Notes: a model not told the origin generated them from the letters alone. 40,598 bases of DNA from an uncultured Helicobacter sp. (GCA_949287835.1 CASEHV010000024.1:1-40598); one strand, 5' to 3'. Numbered from the stretch's first letter, positions 1 to 9,024 are shown. Program-made: numbers and translations.

Positions 1-303
1 TAATAAATATTGTCTTAAAAATAAAATATTTTAATAAAATTACTTTAAGTAACAAAATAGTGAGTATTTTATTAACAATCAGCATAAAAAAGAAAATATT
101 AGCTTTTAAATAGCTGTGTTTATATATGTAACATGTGTGTATTTTATGGTGAAAAATCATATTAAATAATGAAAAATATTTATCGCATAAAATTTTTTAC
201 AAAATTTATGACTACCGTATAAAAAGAGGAAAGTAGCAAAACTTGCAGTGATGATTGTTTTAGATTCTCACTGCATAATCCTGAATCGCATTGTGATATT
301 ACA
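1..303. other. AT-rich non-coding stretch at the window start
   Basis: Very AT-rich DNA with no reading frame that has a ribosome site or family resemblance. The only structure I see is the hairpin at 245-274, which lies just past the stop of the small HTH gene read on the minus strand. Confidence 0.5.
245..274 (-). terminator. Putative terminator hairpin after the HTH gene
   Basis: GCAGTGA (245-251) and TCACTGC (268-274) form a perfect 7-bp inverted repeat with a 16-base loop, about 30 bases past the stop of the HTH gene. Read on the minus strand the stem is followed by AAGTTTTGC, a weak U-run, so termination is plausible but not certain. Confidence 0.4.
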
Positions 304-564
304 TTATATATTCATGCCACCATAAATTTGTGCCTTATCCACCTCTGCGTCATCTGCATTTAACTTATCCTCTATAATACTTCTTATCTCATCGTATTTC
401 TTAGCCTTTGCGTAATTAGCGAGCCAACTATCTACCCACTCTGGCGTTACTCCCCTAGTATTCCATCCGACAACACCTGTATATCCGGCATTTACCATAG
501 CTGCAAATTCCTTTTTTTTCAGCTTCAAGACCTTCAGTTGATGCTCAAAATTCTCTATTGTCAT
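304..564 (-). CDS. Small helix-turn-helix protein (86 aa)
   Basis: Small protein with a probable Cro/C1-like helix-turn-helix near its N-terminus. The segment of residues 16-50 (KKKEFAAMVNAGYTGVVGWN, then a Pro-Glu-Trp-Val and a Ser-Trp-Leu) has the usual pattern of a first helix with EFA, a turn, a recognition helix ending in a Trp, and a further helix. The C-terminal 30 residues are acidic and charged. The start is supported by AGGAGG six bases upstream of ATG and a TATAAT box at 628-633. It stands alone, so a regulator of a remote locus or of itself is the most that can be inferred; I do not recognise a named family. Confidence that it is a real gene is high, in the DNA-binding role moderate. 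Confidence 0.75.
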   Translation of the reverse strand: MTIENFEHQLKVLKLKKKEFAAMVNAGYTGVVGWNTRGVTPEWVDSWLANYAKAKKYDEIRSIIEDKLNADDAEVDKAQIYGGMNI

Positions 565-627
565 AAAATCCTCCTAAAAGTAAAGGGCTAGTAAATTCTC
601 TAATCAAGCAAAGCCTGACATGGCGAT

Positions 628-633
628 ATTATA
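628..633 (-). promoter_or_regulatory. -10 box for the HTH gene
   Basis: TATAAT on the minus strand, about 65 bases upstream of the HTH start codon. No clear -35 box is seen, which is normal for Helicobacter vegetative promoters. Confidence 0.45.
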
Positions 634-1089
634 GTAAAGTTTTCATTAATTTATCACATTTTAATTCAAAAAAACATATAAATTTGACTTATTTATTTCA
701 TTCATGATTTTTTTATAATGAAATTGCATAGCATAAAAATTTATGAAAATCAAAATTTTATGATAAATTTTTCAAAAACATAGTAATTTTTATAAAAAAA
801 CGTTAATAATAAGAAAAATACTATACATGAATCATCATAGCCTCAAAATTTTCAAACTTTATTTTTCACACAAAGACCTCATTAATAGTAGTCATTAAAT
901 AAGACTTTATAGCTACTATTCTATACAAAGATTATATATTTTTGATATTTTTATTTAAAAAAATCAATTTATTATCAATGCAAAATAAAAATTAAAAAAT
1001 TCACATACAATAAGTTTTAAAATAATACTCATGATTTGCAATCTCCATATTACAATTAGCCATTTGAAAGCCTCTCTAGGACTATTGAA
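634..1089. other. AT-rich intergenic region before pgsA
   Basis: Extremely AT-rich, no credible reading frame. It contains an inverted repeat (AATAGTAG 884-891 and CTACTATT 913-920) and presumably the promoter of the pgsA operon; TACAAT around 1051-1056 is a weak -10 candidate. Confidence 0.45.
884..920. repeat. Inverted repeat upstream of pgsA
   Basis: AATAGTAG/CTACTATT arms (8 bp), with AGTC/GACT further inside giving a longer stem with a six-base bulge. Role unknown: an operator or a transcript hairpin are both possible. Confidence 0.35.
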
Positions 1090-1632
1090 ATGAAGCATTT
1101 GCCAAACATACTAACCATCTCACGCATCATTATGGCGATACTGCTTGTAGCAATTCTACTGCATTGGGAATCTATCGTGCCAGATTGGGTGCATATCTCG
1201 TGGCGGGATTATTTTGCGTGTTTGATATTCTGCATTGCCTCTATCACGGATTTCTTTGATGGCTATATTGCTAGGCGATTTAATCTTGGCAGTGCTTTTG
1301 GTGAGGTGTTTGACCCCCTTGCAGATAAGATGCTAATACTTGGGGCATTTATCGGACTTTTGCATCTTGAGAGGGCAAATGCGTGGGCGGTGTTTATCAT
1401 ACTTTCACGTGAGTTTTATATTACAGGTCTTCGTGTCGTAGCGGCAAATTTTAAGCAAAATGTAGCGGCTAGTAATCTTGGCAAATACAAAACGGTCTTT
1501 CAGATTCTAGCCATTGCCTTTTTACTTGCTAATTTTTTCCCCGGTGGGACGTTATTTTTGTGGATAGCGGTGTTTGTTACTCTTTACTCTGGTCTTGACT
1601 ATACACTTAAATATTATAAGGCTATAAAATAA
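1090..1632 (+). CDS. pgsA: CDP-diacylglycerol--glycerol-3-phosphate 3-phosphatidyltransferase
   Basis: Integral membrane enzyme that transfers the phosphatidyl group of CDP-diacylglycerol to glycerol-3-phosphate, the committed step to phosphatidylglycerol and cardiolipin. The CDP-alcohol phosphatidyltransferase signature DGx2ARx8Gx3Dx3D is complete: D57-G58, A61-R62, G71, D75, D79. Around it are several hydrophobic segments (about residues 8-24, 40-56, 84-110, 135-175). The length of 180 aa is normal for bacterial PgsA. It is the first gene of an operon: its TAA shares one base with the ATG of rseP. The family includes phosphatidylserine synthase, but the N-terminal LPNILTISRI sequence and size are those of PgsA. 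Confidence 0.93.
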   Translation: MKHLPNILTISRIIMAILLVAILLHWESIVPDWVHISWRDYFACLIFCIASITDFFDGYIARRFNLGSAFGEVFDPLADKMLILGAFIGLLHLERANAWAVFIILSREFYITGLRVVAANFKQNVAASNLGKYKTVFQILAIAFLLANFFPGGTLFLWIAVFVTLYSGLDYTLKYYKAIK

Positions 1633-2687
1633 TGGGAATCTTTGTATCCATTGTAGCCGTGTCTTTCATGGTTTTTTTCCATGAGTTAGGGCATTTTTTG
1701 GTTGCAAGATTTTTTGGAATCAAGGTGTTCTCTTTTAGCATTGGTTTTGGACCAAAGATTCTATCTTTTAGCAAAGGCGGTACGACTTATCAATTATCAC
1801 TGCTCCCACTTGGTGGCTATGTGAAGATGAAAGGTGGCGCCCCACTACATAAACGTAAATATCGCAGTTTTGCACAAAAAGATGAAATTGATAAAACTAA
1901 TATTAATGACAGACATCCGCTAGTTCGCATTGCTATTATCTTTGCAGGACCATTATTTAATTTTATCCTAGCTTTTATTATCTTTCTTTTCGTGTTAATG
2001 TTCTCTGGCATTGATGTCGCAAATAATGAGCCACTAATTGGCAATGTAGGGAAGGAATATAAAGCCGCCTCTCTCTTGCAAAGCGGGGATAGAATCCTCT
2101 CTATTAATGAAGTCAAGATTCAAGGCTTTAGTGAGATTAGAGGTCTTTTACAGGGCATAAATGGGGATAGTGTAAAGCTAGAAATACAAAGGGGAGGCGA
2201 TACTCTTAGCCTAAATGTCCCTCTTAGCATAAAAGATGGAGCTAAATTACTAGGAATCTCTCCGCAAGTAACCCGAATGACTCCTAGCTTTTTTGAATCA
2301 ATAAATATAGCTTTTAATCAGATGATAGATTCTATCTTAATTATTTATGATGGATTAAAAAAGCTTATTGTTGGAGCGATAGGCATTGAGAATCTAAGTG
2401 GCATTATTGGCATAACAGATATTAGCTCTCAGGCATATAACTCTAATTTCATGTTTTTTATGTTTATAATAGCCCTAGTATCTGTGAATCTTGGCATTAT
2501 TAATCTCCTCCCGCTACCCGCATTAGATGGGGGGCAGATTCTCTTTTGTATCTATGAGTGGGTATTTCGCAGACGGGTTAATAGACGCATAGCAGACATT
2601 CTTAGCTTTATTGGAATCTCATTTCTTGTAGCAATGATGATTCTAGGTGCTTTTAATGATATTTCACGCATTATAAATAGGATATAA
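1632..2687 (+). CDS. rseP: RseP-type site-2 intramembrane zinc metalloprotease
   Basis: Site-2-protease family enzyme that cleaves transmembrane substrates such as anti-sigma factors and signal-peptide remnants within the inner membrane. The zinc site HELGH is at residues 17-21 in the first membrane helix, and the LDG motif that supplies the third ligand is at about 299-301 in a late helix (LLPLPALDGGQ). Between them are a GPLFNF membrane segment near residue 106 and one PDZ domain (about 133-200); E. coli RseP has two, Helicobacter and many other bacteria one. At 351 aa the length fits single-PDZ members. Start overlaps the pgsA stop by one base (TAATG), so the two are translationally coupled. 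No RseA/sigma-E gene lies nearby. Confidence 0.93.
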   Translation: MGIFVSIVAVSFMVFFHELGHFLVARFFGIKVFSFSIGFGPKILSFSKGGTTYQLSLLPLGGYVKMKGGAPLHKRKYRSFAQKDEIDKTNINDRHPLVRIAIIFAGPLFNFILAFIIFLFVLMFSGIDVANNEPLIGNVGKEYKAASLLQSGDRILSINEVKIQGFSEIRGLLQGINGDSVKLEIQRGGDTLSLNVPLSIKDGAKLLGISPQVTRMTPSFFESINIAFNQMIDSILIIYDGLKKLIVGAIGIENLSGIIGITDISSQAYNSNFMFFMFIIALVSVNLGIINLLPLPALDGGQILFCIYEWVFRRRVNRRIADILSFIGISFLVAMMILGAFNDISRIINRI

Positions 2688-2706
2688 TTTTCAAAAAGGA
2701 CAAAAT

Positions 2707-3753
2707 ATGTATAGATATTCAGATGAAGAGATACTAGAGCTAATGAGACATGCCTCGCTAAAAGAGCTAGGAGAGATGGCAAATAAACGCAAGAGAGAGT
2801 TGCATAAGGATAACATTACCTCATTTGTGGTTGATAGAAATATTAATTACACAAATATTTGCTGGGTTGATTGTAAATTCTGTGCGTTTAAGCGGCATTT
2901 AGGAGAGGAGGGGGAGTATATCCTAAGCTTTGATGTCATTGATAAAAAGATAGATGAGCTATTAGAGATAGGTGGCACACAGATTCTCTTTCAAGGCGGT
3001 GTGCATCCAAAGCTAAAAATAGATTACTATGAGGAGCTAGTCTCTCACATTGCTACAAAATATCCTAGCATTACCATACATGGATTCTCTGCTATTGAGA
3101 TAAATTTCATTGCTAAAATCTCTAAGCTTTCTATCAAGGAAGTCTTAGTGCGGCTACAAAATGCTGGGCTATCATCAATACCTGGTGCTGGTGCTGAGAT
3201 TCTAAGCGATAGGGTGAGGGATATTATAGCACCTAAAAAGCTAAGTAGCGATGAGTGGATAGAGGTGCATAGAGAGGCACATAAGATTGGTATGAAAAGC
3301 ACGGCTACGATGATGTTTGGCACGATTGAGAATGACTTAGATATTATCGAGCATTGGAGACGCATTAGAGATTTGCAAGATGAGACGGGAGGATTCCGCG
3401 CTTTTATCCTCTGGAGTTTTCAGCCAAAAAATACTCCTTTAAGTCTTGAGTATCCTAGTTTGCAAAAGGCTAGTTCGCATCGATATTTGCGACTTTTAGC
3501 ACTCTCAAGACTATATCTTGATAATGTAAAAAATATCCAAAGCAGCTGGGTAACGCAGGGTAGCCATGTGGGGCAGTTGGCATTATTATTTGGCGCTAAT
3601 GACTTGGGTAGCACGATGATGGAGGAGAATGTAGTCGCATCTGCTGGCGCCACAAACTCTATGAATCAAGAAGAGATGATTAGCCTTATAAAAGACATAG
3701 GTGAGAGACCCGCTAAGAGAAATACTGCGTATGAGATATTGGAGATGTTTTAG
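2707..3753 (+). CDS. mqnC: Cyclic dehypoxanthinyl futalosine synthase (radical SAM)
   Basis: Radical-SAM enzyme of the futalosine route to menaquinone, converting dehypoxanthine futalosine to its cyclic form. The [4Fe-4S]-binding CxxxCxxC is C52-C56-C59 (CWVDCKFC), followed by the family's GGTQILFQGGVHP and HGFSAIEI segments and a PGAGAEIL motif near residue 155. Length 348 aa is usual for MqnC; MqnE is a close relative but has a different region after the cluster. RBS AAGGA lies before ATG. It follows rseP by 19 bases and appears to be the last gene of the operon. The pathway is the normal menaquinone route in Helicobacter and Campylobacter; other mqn genes are not in the window. Confidence 0.9.
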   Translation: MYRYSDEEILELMRHASLKELGEMANKRKRELHKDNITSFVVDRNINYTNICWVDCKFCAFKRHLGEEGEYILSFDVIDKKIDELLEIGGTQILFQGGVHPKLKIDYYEELVSHIATKYPSITIHGFSAIEINFIAKISKLSIKEVLVRLQNAGLSSIPGAGAEILSDRVRDIIAPKKLSSDEWIEVHREAHKIGMKSTATMMFGTIENDLDIIEHWRRIRDLQDETGGFRAFILWSFQPKNTPLSLEYPSLQKASSHRYLRLLALSRLYLDNVKNIQSSWVTQGSHVGQLALLFGANDLGSTMMEENVVASAGATNSMNQEEMISLIKDIGERPAKRNTAYEILEMF

Positions 3754-3874
3754 AGAATATTTATACTATATGTAACACTTATATGTTCAAGACCTTACAT
3801 TTTTAGTATTTTTAGTATTTTTCATAGTTTCTTTACTATCATAAAGCTAAATATAATATTTCTTGAGGAAAGAT

Positions 3875-5104
3875 ATGGAAAGATTCTCATTTCAAGCCTT
3901 GGTAGGGGCAGCATTTTTAATGGCTACTTCTGCCATTGGTCCGGGCTTTTTAACCCAAACCTCCCTTTTCACTTCTCAGTTTTTGGGTGCAATGCTAGGC
4001 ATCGTTCTTATCGTAATAGCACTTGATATTATCGCACAGCTAAATATTTGGAGTGTCATTGGTAGCACGGGATTACGAGGGCAGGATTTGGCAAATAAGA
4101 TTTTACCTGGGCTTGGCTATGTTGTATCCTTTGTAATTTGTCTAGGCGGACTTGCCTTTAATATTGGAAATGTCGCTGGGGCGGGTCTTGGATTGCATAT
4201 ATTATTAAATATTGATTTGAAATTAGCGCTAGGCATTAGCGGCGTTTTAGCCATTCTTATTTTCGTGTCTAAAAATGCACAAGGTCTTGTAGATATTATC
4301 GTAAAGTGGCTTGGCGTCATTATGATAGTTACTATGCTTTATGTGGTTTTCAAATCACAGCCGTCATTTTCTGCGATTTTTAGCACTGCAGGAGAGGTTA
4401 CTCAGAATCTTACGCTAGGTAGCGAAATGAGTAGTTCTATGATTTTTGCCATTTTAACTTTGCTAGGCGGTAGCTGCGGGGGGTATATTACCTTTGCTGG
4501 AATCCACCGCTTAATTGATGCAAAAATCACAGGCAAAGAGAATTTACCCCAGATTCGAAAGTCTCTTTTTATCGGCATTAGCGTTAGTGGCTCGATGAGA
4601 ATCCTACTTTTTCTAGTAGTGCTTGGCGTAATTATACATGGCGGAGTCATTGATAAAAATGACCCTGCGGCAAGTGCCTTTCGTCAAGGCGCTGGATTGA
4701 TTGGCTATAAAATTTTTGGCTTAGTAATATTTTTTGCCTCTATTACTTCTGTCATCGGTGCGGCATATACCTCTGTGTCGTTTCTAAAAACACTTAGCAC
4801 ACTTGTGGCAAATAATGAAAAAAGATTCATCATAGCCTTTATTTTTGTCTCTACTCTTATTATGATAATTGTCGGACGTCCCACAGATGTTTTGATTATT
4901 GTTGGCGCTTTGAATGGCTTGATACTTCCACTTATGCTTTTAATTATTCTTATAGCTAGTTGTAAGAAGAGTGTCATGGGAGATTATACCCCCTCTATTA
5001 TTCTTAGAATCTTAGGCTTAGCAGTCGTGCTTGGCATGGGATATTTTGGCATATCAGAGGGTCTTAAGAATATTATTAAATTAATTGGCGGATTCTTATC
5101 ATGA
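3875..5104 (+). CDS. NRAMP-related transporter of the pxp operon (non-canonical, YcsG-like)
   Basis: Polytopic inner-membrane transporter of about eleven hydrophobic segments, related to the NRAMP family. The TM1 position that carries the metal-binding DPGN in MntH reads AIGPGFLTQT here (about residues 20-29), and the TM6 region reads GGSCGGYITFAGIHRL instead of the MPHN-type motif. The usual Asp, Asn and Met metal ligands are therefore missing. Bacillus YcsG, encoded beside the 5-oxoprolinase genes, is the closest type I know, so an organic substrate such as 5-oxoproline is more likely than a metal; this is inference. I chose ATG 3875 (GAGGAAAG just upstream) over an in-frame TTG at 3863. 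Its stop overlaps the pxpB start (ATGA), showing tight coupling. Confidence 0.8.
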   Translation: MERFSFQALVGAAFLMATSAIGPGFLTQTSLFTSQFLGAMLGIVLIVIALDIIAQLNIWSVIGSTGLRGQDLANKILPGLGYVVSFVICLGGLAFNIGNVAGAGLGLHILLNIDLKLALGISGVLAILIFVSKNAQGLVDIIVKWLGVIMIVTMLYVVFKSQPSFSAIFSTAGEVTQNLTLGSEMSSSMIFAILTLLGGSCGGYITFAGIHRLIDAKITGKENLPQIRKSLFIGISVSGSMRILLFLVVLGVIIHGGVIDKNDPAASAFRQGAGLIGYKIFGLVIFFASITSVIGAAYTSVSFLKTLSTLVANNEKRFIIAFIFVSTLIMIIVGRPTDVLIIVGALNGLILPLMLLIILIASCKKSVMGDYTPSIILRILGLAVVLGMGYFGISEGLKNIIKLIGGFLS

Positions 5105-5781
5105 GGGAAATTAAAGCAAATGGCGATAGTGCTTTGAGTATTTATTTTGGTAAGGCACAAAGCGAAAGGCTAGTAGAGGAGATTACTGCATTTAGAGATA
5201 CTATTAGCAATCTTGGCATAGAGGGAATTATTGAGATGATTCCATGTTTTACAAGTCTATTTGTGCGATATAACCCTTTGATAATTTCCTTTGAGAATCT
5301 AAGAAGACGTCTCTTAGAATTAGAGATTACAGAAGTCAAACATGCTAGTGCTAGGAGATTTGAGATTCCGCTTTGCTATGATTTTGGATTAGATTTTGAG
5401 CATATCGGCATGTCAAAAGATGAGGTAGCACATCTGCATAGCTCTACGATTTTTCGCGTTTTTATGCTGGGCTTTGTGGCTGGATTCCCATATTTATTTG
5501 GCACTAATGAGGGCATGGATAAAAGACTTCATACAAAGAGACTAAGCACACCAAGGACAAGCATAGAGGCAGGTAGCGTTGGCATAGCAGAATCTATGAG
5601 TGGAATCTATCCCATATCCTCGCCTGGCGGCTGGAATATCATCGGTAAAACGCCCGTTAATATTTTTGACAAACATAAGGGTGCATTGCTTAGGGCAGGG
5701 GATTTTGTGAGATTTATACCCATTAGCAAAAGTGAGTTTGAGGAGATTAGTATAAAGGGTTCTCAATGCTTAGGATTATAA
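5101..5781 (+). CDS. pxpB: 5-oxoprolinase subunit B (KipI family)
   Basis: Subunit of the ATP-dependent 5-oxoprolinase PxpABC, which opens 5-oxoproline to glutamate; the family also includes the B. subtilis kinase inhibitor KipI. Family blocks are in order: GDSALSIYFG near the N-terminus, PCFTSLFVRYNP near residue 45, the PLCYDFGLDFEHI block near 95, GFVAGFPYLFG near 128, and the C-terminal AGSVGIAESMSGIYPISSPG with IGKTP and FVRFIPIS. The LHTKRLSTPRTSIEAGSV stretch matches the conserved region before it. 226 aa is normal. It starts within the transporter stop (ATGA) and its end overlaps pxpC by 16 bases. No pxpA is seen. Confidence 0.88.
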   Translation: MREIKANGDSALSIYFGKAQSERLVEEITAFRDTISNLGIEGIIEMIPCFTSLFVRYNPLIISFENLRRRLLELEITEVKHASARRFEIPLCYDFGLDFEHIGMSKDEVAHLHSSTIFRVFMLGFVAGFPYLFGTNEGMDKRLHTKRLSTPRTSIEAGSVGIAESMSGIYPISSPGGWNIIGKTPVNIFDKHKGALLRAGDFVRFIPISKSEFEEISIKGSQCLGL

Positions 5782-6704
5782 AGGCTGGATTGCTAGATAG
5801 CATTCAGGATTTAGGCAGGGTAGGTTATGGTGATTTGGGCTTTTGTAGCTGCGGGGCGATGGATACGCATAGCCTTGAGATTCTAAATATTCTGCTAGGC
5901 AATGACAGGGGGGAGGCTGCCATAGAGATATGTATTATGGGGGGTGAGTATGAGTTTATGCAAGATGGCTTTTTTGCTATTAGCGGCGCATTTTGTAATG
6001 CTAGTCTTTCTGGCACAAGTATTAATACATGCAGGGTATATAAGGCAAACGCAGGAGAGATTCTAAAAGTAGAGCTACTACATGGTGGCATGTATTGCTA
6101 TCTTGGAATCTGCGGCGGATTTGCCCTAGAGAGTATTTATGATAGTAAGTCTAGTGATTTAAGGCTAGGCATAGGAGGCTTTGAGGGTAGAAAACTGCAA
6201 AATGGGGATATATTATCATTTGCAAAGCAAAAGCAGGATTTGGGGAATCTAAAAGCTAGATTTGTGAAAAATTGGCTACAAAATTCTCATAGCAATGTTT
6301 TTAGAGTAATACTAGGTCCTCAAGATGATAGCTTTACTAAAAAAGGCATGCAAAGCTTTCTAAATACAGAATACACGATAACCTCCCGCAGTAATCGCAT
6401 GGGTCTTAGACTGCAGGGTGAGGCGATAGAGCATGTATCAAGTGGGGATATTGCATCAGATGGCATCGCATTTGGGGCGGTGCAGGTGCCAGGTGATGGA
6501 CAGCCTATCATTCTCATGGCAGACAGACAGCTAAGTGGTGGGTATGCTAAGATTGCAAATGTTATTAGCGAGGATTTACCTAGACTTGCACAAAGCAGGT
6601 ATAACAGCAAGATAAAATTTGAGGTAATAGACATATCAGAGGCACAAGAGCTTTTAGCTAAAAGAGATGAGAGAACACGCAGACTTCAAAGAGAATTTTC
6701 ATAA
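5766..6704 (+). CDS. pxpC: 5-oxoprolinase subunit C (KipA / biotin-dependent carboxyltransferase-like)
   Basis: Partner of PxpB in 5-oxoproline hydrolysis, homologous to the urea amidolyase/allophanate hydrolase subunit 2 fold. Recognisable parts are the start LRIIKAGLLDSIQDLGRVGY, the GAMDTHSLEILNILLGND block near residue 30, AIEICIMGG near 58, the IGGFEGRKLQNGD region near 140, VILGPQDDSF near 187, SNRMGLRLQGE near 215, and the C-terminal GDGQPIILMADRQLSGGYAKIA. Length 312 aa is normal. The start ATG lies inside pxpB; AAAGG just upstream can serve as ribosome site. Its stop overlaps the end of the convergent mutS2 gene by six bases. Confidence 0.88.
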   Translation: MLRIIKAGLLDSIQDLGRVGYGDLGFCSCGAMDTHSLEILNILLGNDRGEAAIEICIMGGEYEFMQDGFFAISGAFCNASLSGTSINTCRVYKANAGEILKVELLHGGMYCYLGICGGFALESIYDSKSSDLRLGIGGFEGRKLQNGDILSFAKQKQDLGNLKARFVKNWLQNSHSNVFRVILGPQDDSFTKKGMQSFLNTEYTITSRSNRMGLRLQGEAIEHVSSGDIASDGIAFGAVQVPGDGQPIILMADRQLSGGYAKIANVISEDLPRLAQSRYNSKIKFEVIDISEAQELLAKRDERTRRLQREFS

Positions 6705-8987
6705 ATACACGACACTAGCCCCGCTTCCGCCGCTATCTGCGGGGGCATCTGTATAGCCTCTTATATATTTGCATTTATCTAAAAAATCTCTTACCATTCT
6801 TTTTAGGATTCCATTGCCAAGACCATATACGACAAGCACTTCGCTAAACCTAGCCATGATAGCATTGTTTAAAAATAACTCCAATGATTCTAATGCTTCC
6901 TCTCGCGTCATTCCGTGTAAATCAATTTTTGTTGTAGGCTTTATATCCGCCACTAATGTGAATGTCGTATTTTCATTTGGCTTTTTAGCGGGTTTTAGCA
7001 ATGAGGTGCTAATGGATTTTAGCTTAAAGCCATTTTGAGATTCCAGATTGCAGGTATTATTTGATAAATCCGTGATTTTATAGATTTTATTGTGATAGAT
7101 AACCCAATCATTTTTGCTAAAAGTTTTATTGTTTTTGGAATCTTGTTTGACAACAAACTCATTTTTTACGTGATTTGCCTTGTTTAGCATACGATGTATA
7201 TTTGCCTTTGAATCCTTGCTAGATTGCTTTGCTAACATTTTTATTTCTTTTATCGCTTCGTTGTAATGCCTTTTTAGCGCTAAAGATTCTCTATTAAATT
7301 CCTCTCTTAGACTATCTTTTTGTGCTTCTATGTGTTTTTTACTTTGCTCTAGCTCCTCTTTTAGCTTTTCTAGTTTTATGGATTCTAGTCTGTTTTTTAG
7401 AATAATCTCATTTGATTCATCAATTAGCCTCTCTAGGTTATTTGCACTTTCGCCATGTAGCTTTTTTGCTAACTCTATAAGGTGGGCTGGGATTCCATAT
7501 CGCATGGCGCATTCCATAGCATAGCTTTTTCCGATACCCTCTGTAAATTCAAATGTAGGTTTCATTTGCTTGTAATCATACATAGCGGCTATGAGTTGCA
7601 CCGCCTTATTTTCAGACATGAGTGAGGCTAGGTGTTTATGATGCGTTGTGATGATGATTTTTGTATTATTTTCTAGGAATCTATCTAGGATAACCTTATA
7701 TAAACTTGCCGCCTCGCCGCTATCTGTCCCGATTTCTATCTCATCTATGCCTAGTATAAAATGCTTTTTATTTAAAAAAGTGGCAATCTGTCCAATCCTA
7801 CCTGAGAATGTAGAAATATCATTTTTGGAATCCTGCGGGTCTTGTGCTATGATGAAAATGTCATCTATACTAGGTAGAGAGGAGTGTGTGGCATTAATTT
7901 TCATAGGAATGCACATATTAGAGCAGAAAAGCACACTTAAAATACTCTTTAAAAGCATGGTCTTCCCCCCTGCATTTACCCCTGTAATCATTAGCAACGA
8001 CTTATCAAAGCATAGCGATATTGGCACGGGATTATTGAGGCTTGGGTGTGCGTAATCTTTTAGGATAATCTCATTAGAGATATTTTTGACAAATTCGTAA
8101 TTATTGCTTCGTGCAAATTCCACTCTAGCATAAGCATTATCAATTAAATCAAACTGCCTGTTAATGTAGCTAACAAAAGATATATGCGTCCGCAAAATCT
8201 TGCTATACATTTTTCTTAGTTGTAGTAGCTGTGATTCTATCTTATCTAGCAAGGTGTAGATTTGTGATTGTATCCTCTCTAGCACAAGCGGCACGATATA
8301 GAAATATCCATTTGCCGAGCGTGCTATCACTTTTGCCTCTATACATGATGAGTATCCCGCCCTAGCTAGTAGGCATAGATTCCCATTGTTGTAGTGAATC
8401 TGCCTGTCTATTAAATACTCTTGCAGTAAAGTAGAATTTATCGCCGCATTTAACTCTTTGCTTTTGTCTTTGATTCTTGCCTCTAGGCTTTTATAGAGTT
8501 CTAAAATTTCGCTATGAGAATCTAGCTTTAGATATGATATATCATCGCATAGCTCTATACTTACCCTTTCATCGCTGAGATTAAAAAGAGAAATAAGATT
8601 TAGAATCTCTTTTGGGAAAACAAATGTATTTATATATTCTAAAAGATATTTATTGCTAATATCATCGCGTTGTTTTAAATCGCTAAAACATTTTACAATC
8701 TTTATAATATGAAAAATACTCTTAAGACTTATGTCCCCGCCCTTTGCTAGAGATTTTAAATCAGAATCTAATATATCTACATTTGGCAGCGAGATGAATG
8801 TCGTCTCCAAATTTGCCACAAGTAATTTTAAAGACTTTGAATCTGGCATATTTAGAACATATAGCAGTATTTCATCTCTATCTTTATCAAAGATATTTCT
8901 TCGAAAAAATTTACTAAATGCTATAAAAAAGTCTTCTAATCCTAATTTATAGATTAAATCACTAGATTTTCTATTCTCTTTTTTCAT
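6699..8987 (-). CDS. mutS2: MutS2 endonuclease / recombination suppressor
   Basis: MutS-family ATPase that binds branched DNA and in H. pylori suppresses recombination; it does not do mismatch repair. The Walker A is GVNAGGKT (residues 336-343), Walker B LGIDE (412-416), and the ST..GRI signature lies near 393-398. A long charged coiled-coil follows (about 510-620). The C-terminal Smr nuclease domain begins near residue 690 with IDLHGMTREEAL and contains VVYGLGNGILK. The first 330 residues carry the MutS2 core domains. 762 aa matches H. pylori MutS2. An extended -10 TGATATAAT (9016-9024) lies about 35 bases upstream. It stands between the pxp operon and a repeat-rich gap. Confidence 0.92.
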   Translation of the reverse strand: MKKENRKSSDLIYKLGLEDFFIAFSKFFRRNIFDKDRDEILLYVLNMPDSKSLKLLVANLETTFISLPNVDILDSDLKSLAKGGDISLKSIFHIIKIVKCFSDLKQRDDISNKYLLEYINTFVFPKEILNLISLFNLSDERVSIELCDDISYLKLDSHSEILELYKSLEARIKDKSKELNAAINSTLLQEYLIDRQIHYNNGNLCLLARAGYSSCIEAKVIARSANGYFYIVPLVLERIQSQIYTLLDKIESQLLQLRKMYSKILRTHISFVSYINRQFDLIDNAYARVEFARSNNYEFVKNISNEIILKDYAHPSLNNPVPISLCFDKSLLMITGVNAGGKTMLLKSILSVLFCSNMCIPMKINATHSSLPSIDDIFIIAQDPQDSKNDISTFSGRIGQIATFLNKKHFILGIDEIEIGTDSGEAASLYKVILDRFLENNTKIIITTHHKHLASLMSENKAVQLIAAMYDYKQMKPTFEFTEGIGKSYAMECAMRYGIPAHLIELAKKLHGESANNLERLIDESNEIILKNRLESIKLEKLKEELEQSKKHIEAQKDSLREEFNRESLALKRHYNEAIKEIKMLAKQSSKDSKANIHRMLNKANHVKNEFVVKQDSKNNKTFSKNDWVIYHNKIYKITDLSNNTCNLESQNGFKLKSISTSLLKPAKKPNENTTFTLVADIKPTTKIDLHGMTREEALESLELFLNNAIMARFSEVLVVYGLGNGILKRMVRDFLDKCKYIRGYTDAPADSGGSGASVVYL

Positions 8988-9015
8988 CGCTATCCCGCTG
9001 TAATTTATTTTCTTA

Positions 9016-9024
9016 ATTATATCA
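9016..9024 (-). promoter_or_regulatory. Extended -10 promoter of mutS2
   Basis: TGATATAAT (TGn plus TATAAT) on the minus strand, placed for a short leader of about 20 bases before the mutS2 ATG. Confidence 0.55.

Noticed and set aside
3852-3857. TATAAT as the promoter of the transporter-pxpBC operon
   Set aside because: Transcription would start about at the ribosome site, leaving practically no leader; it may be chance in AT-rich sequence.
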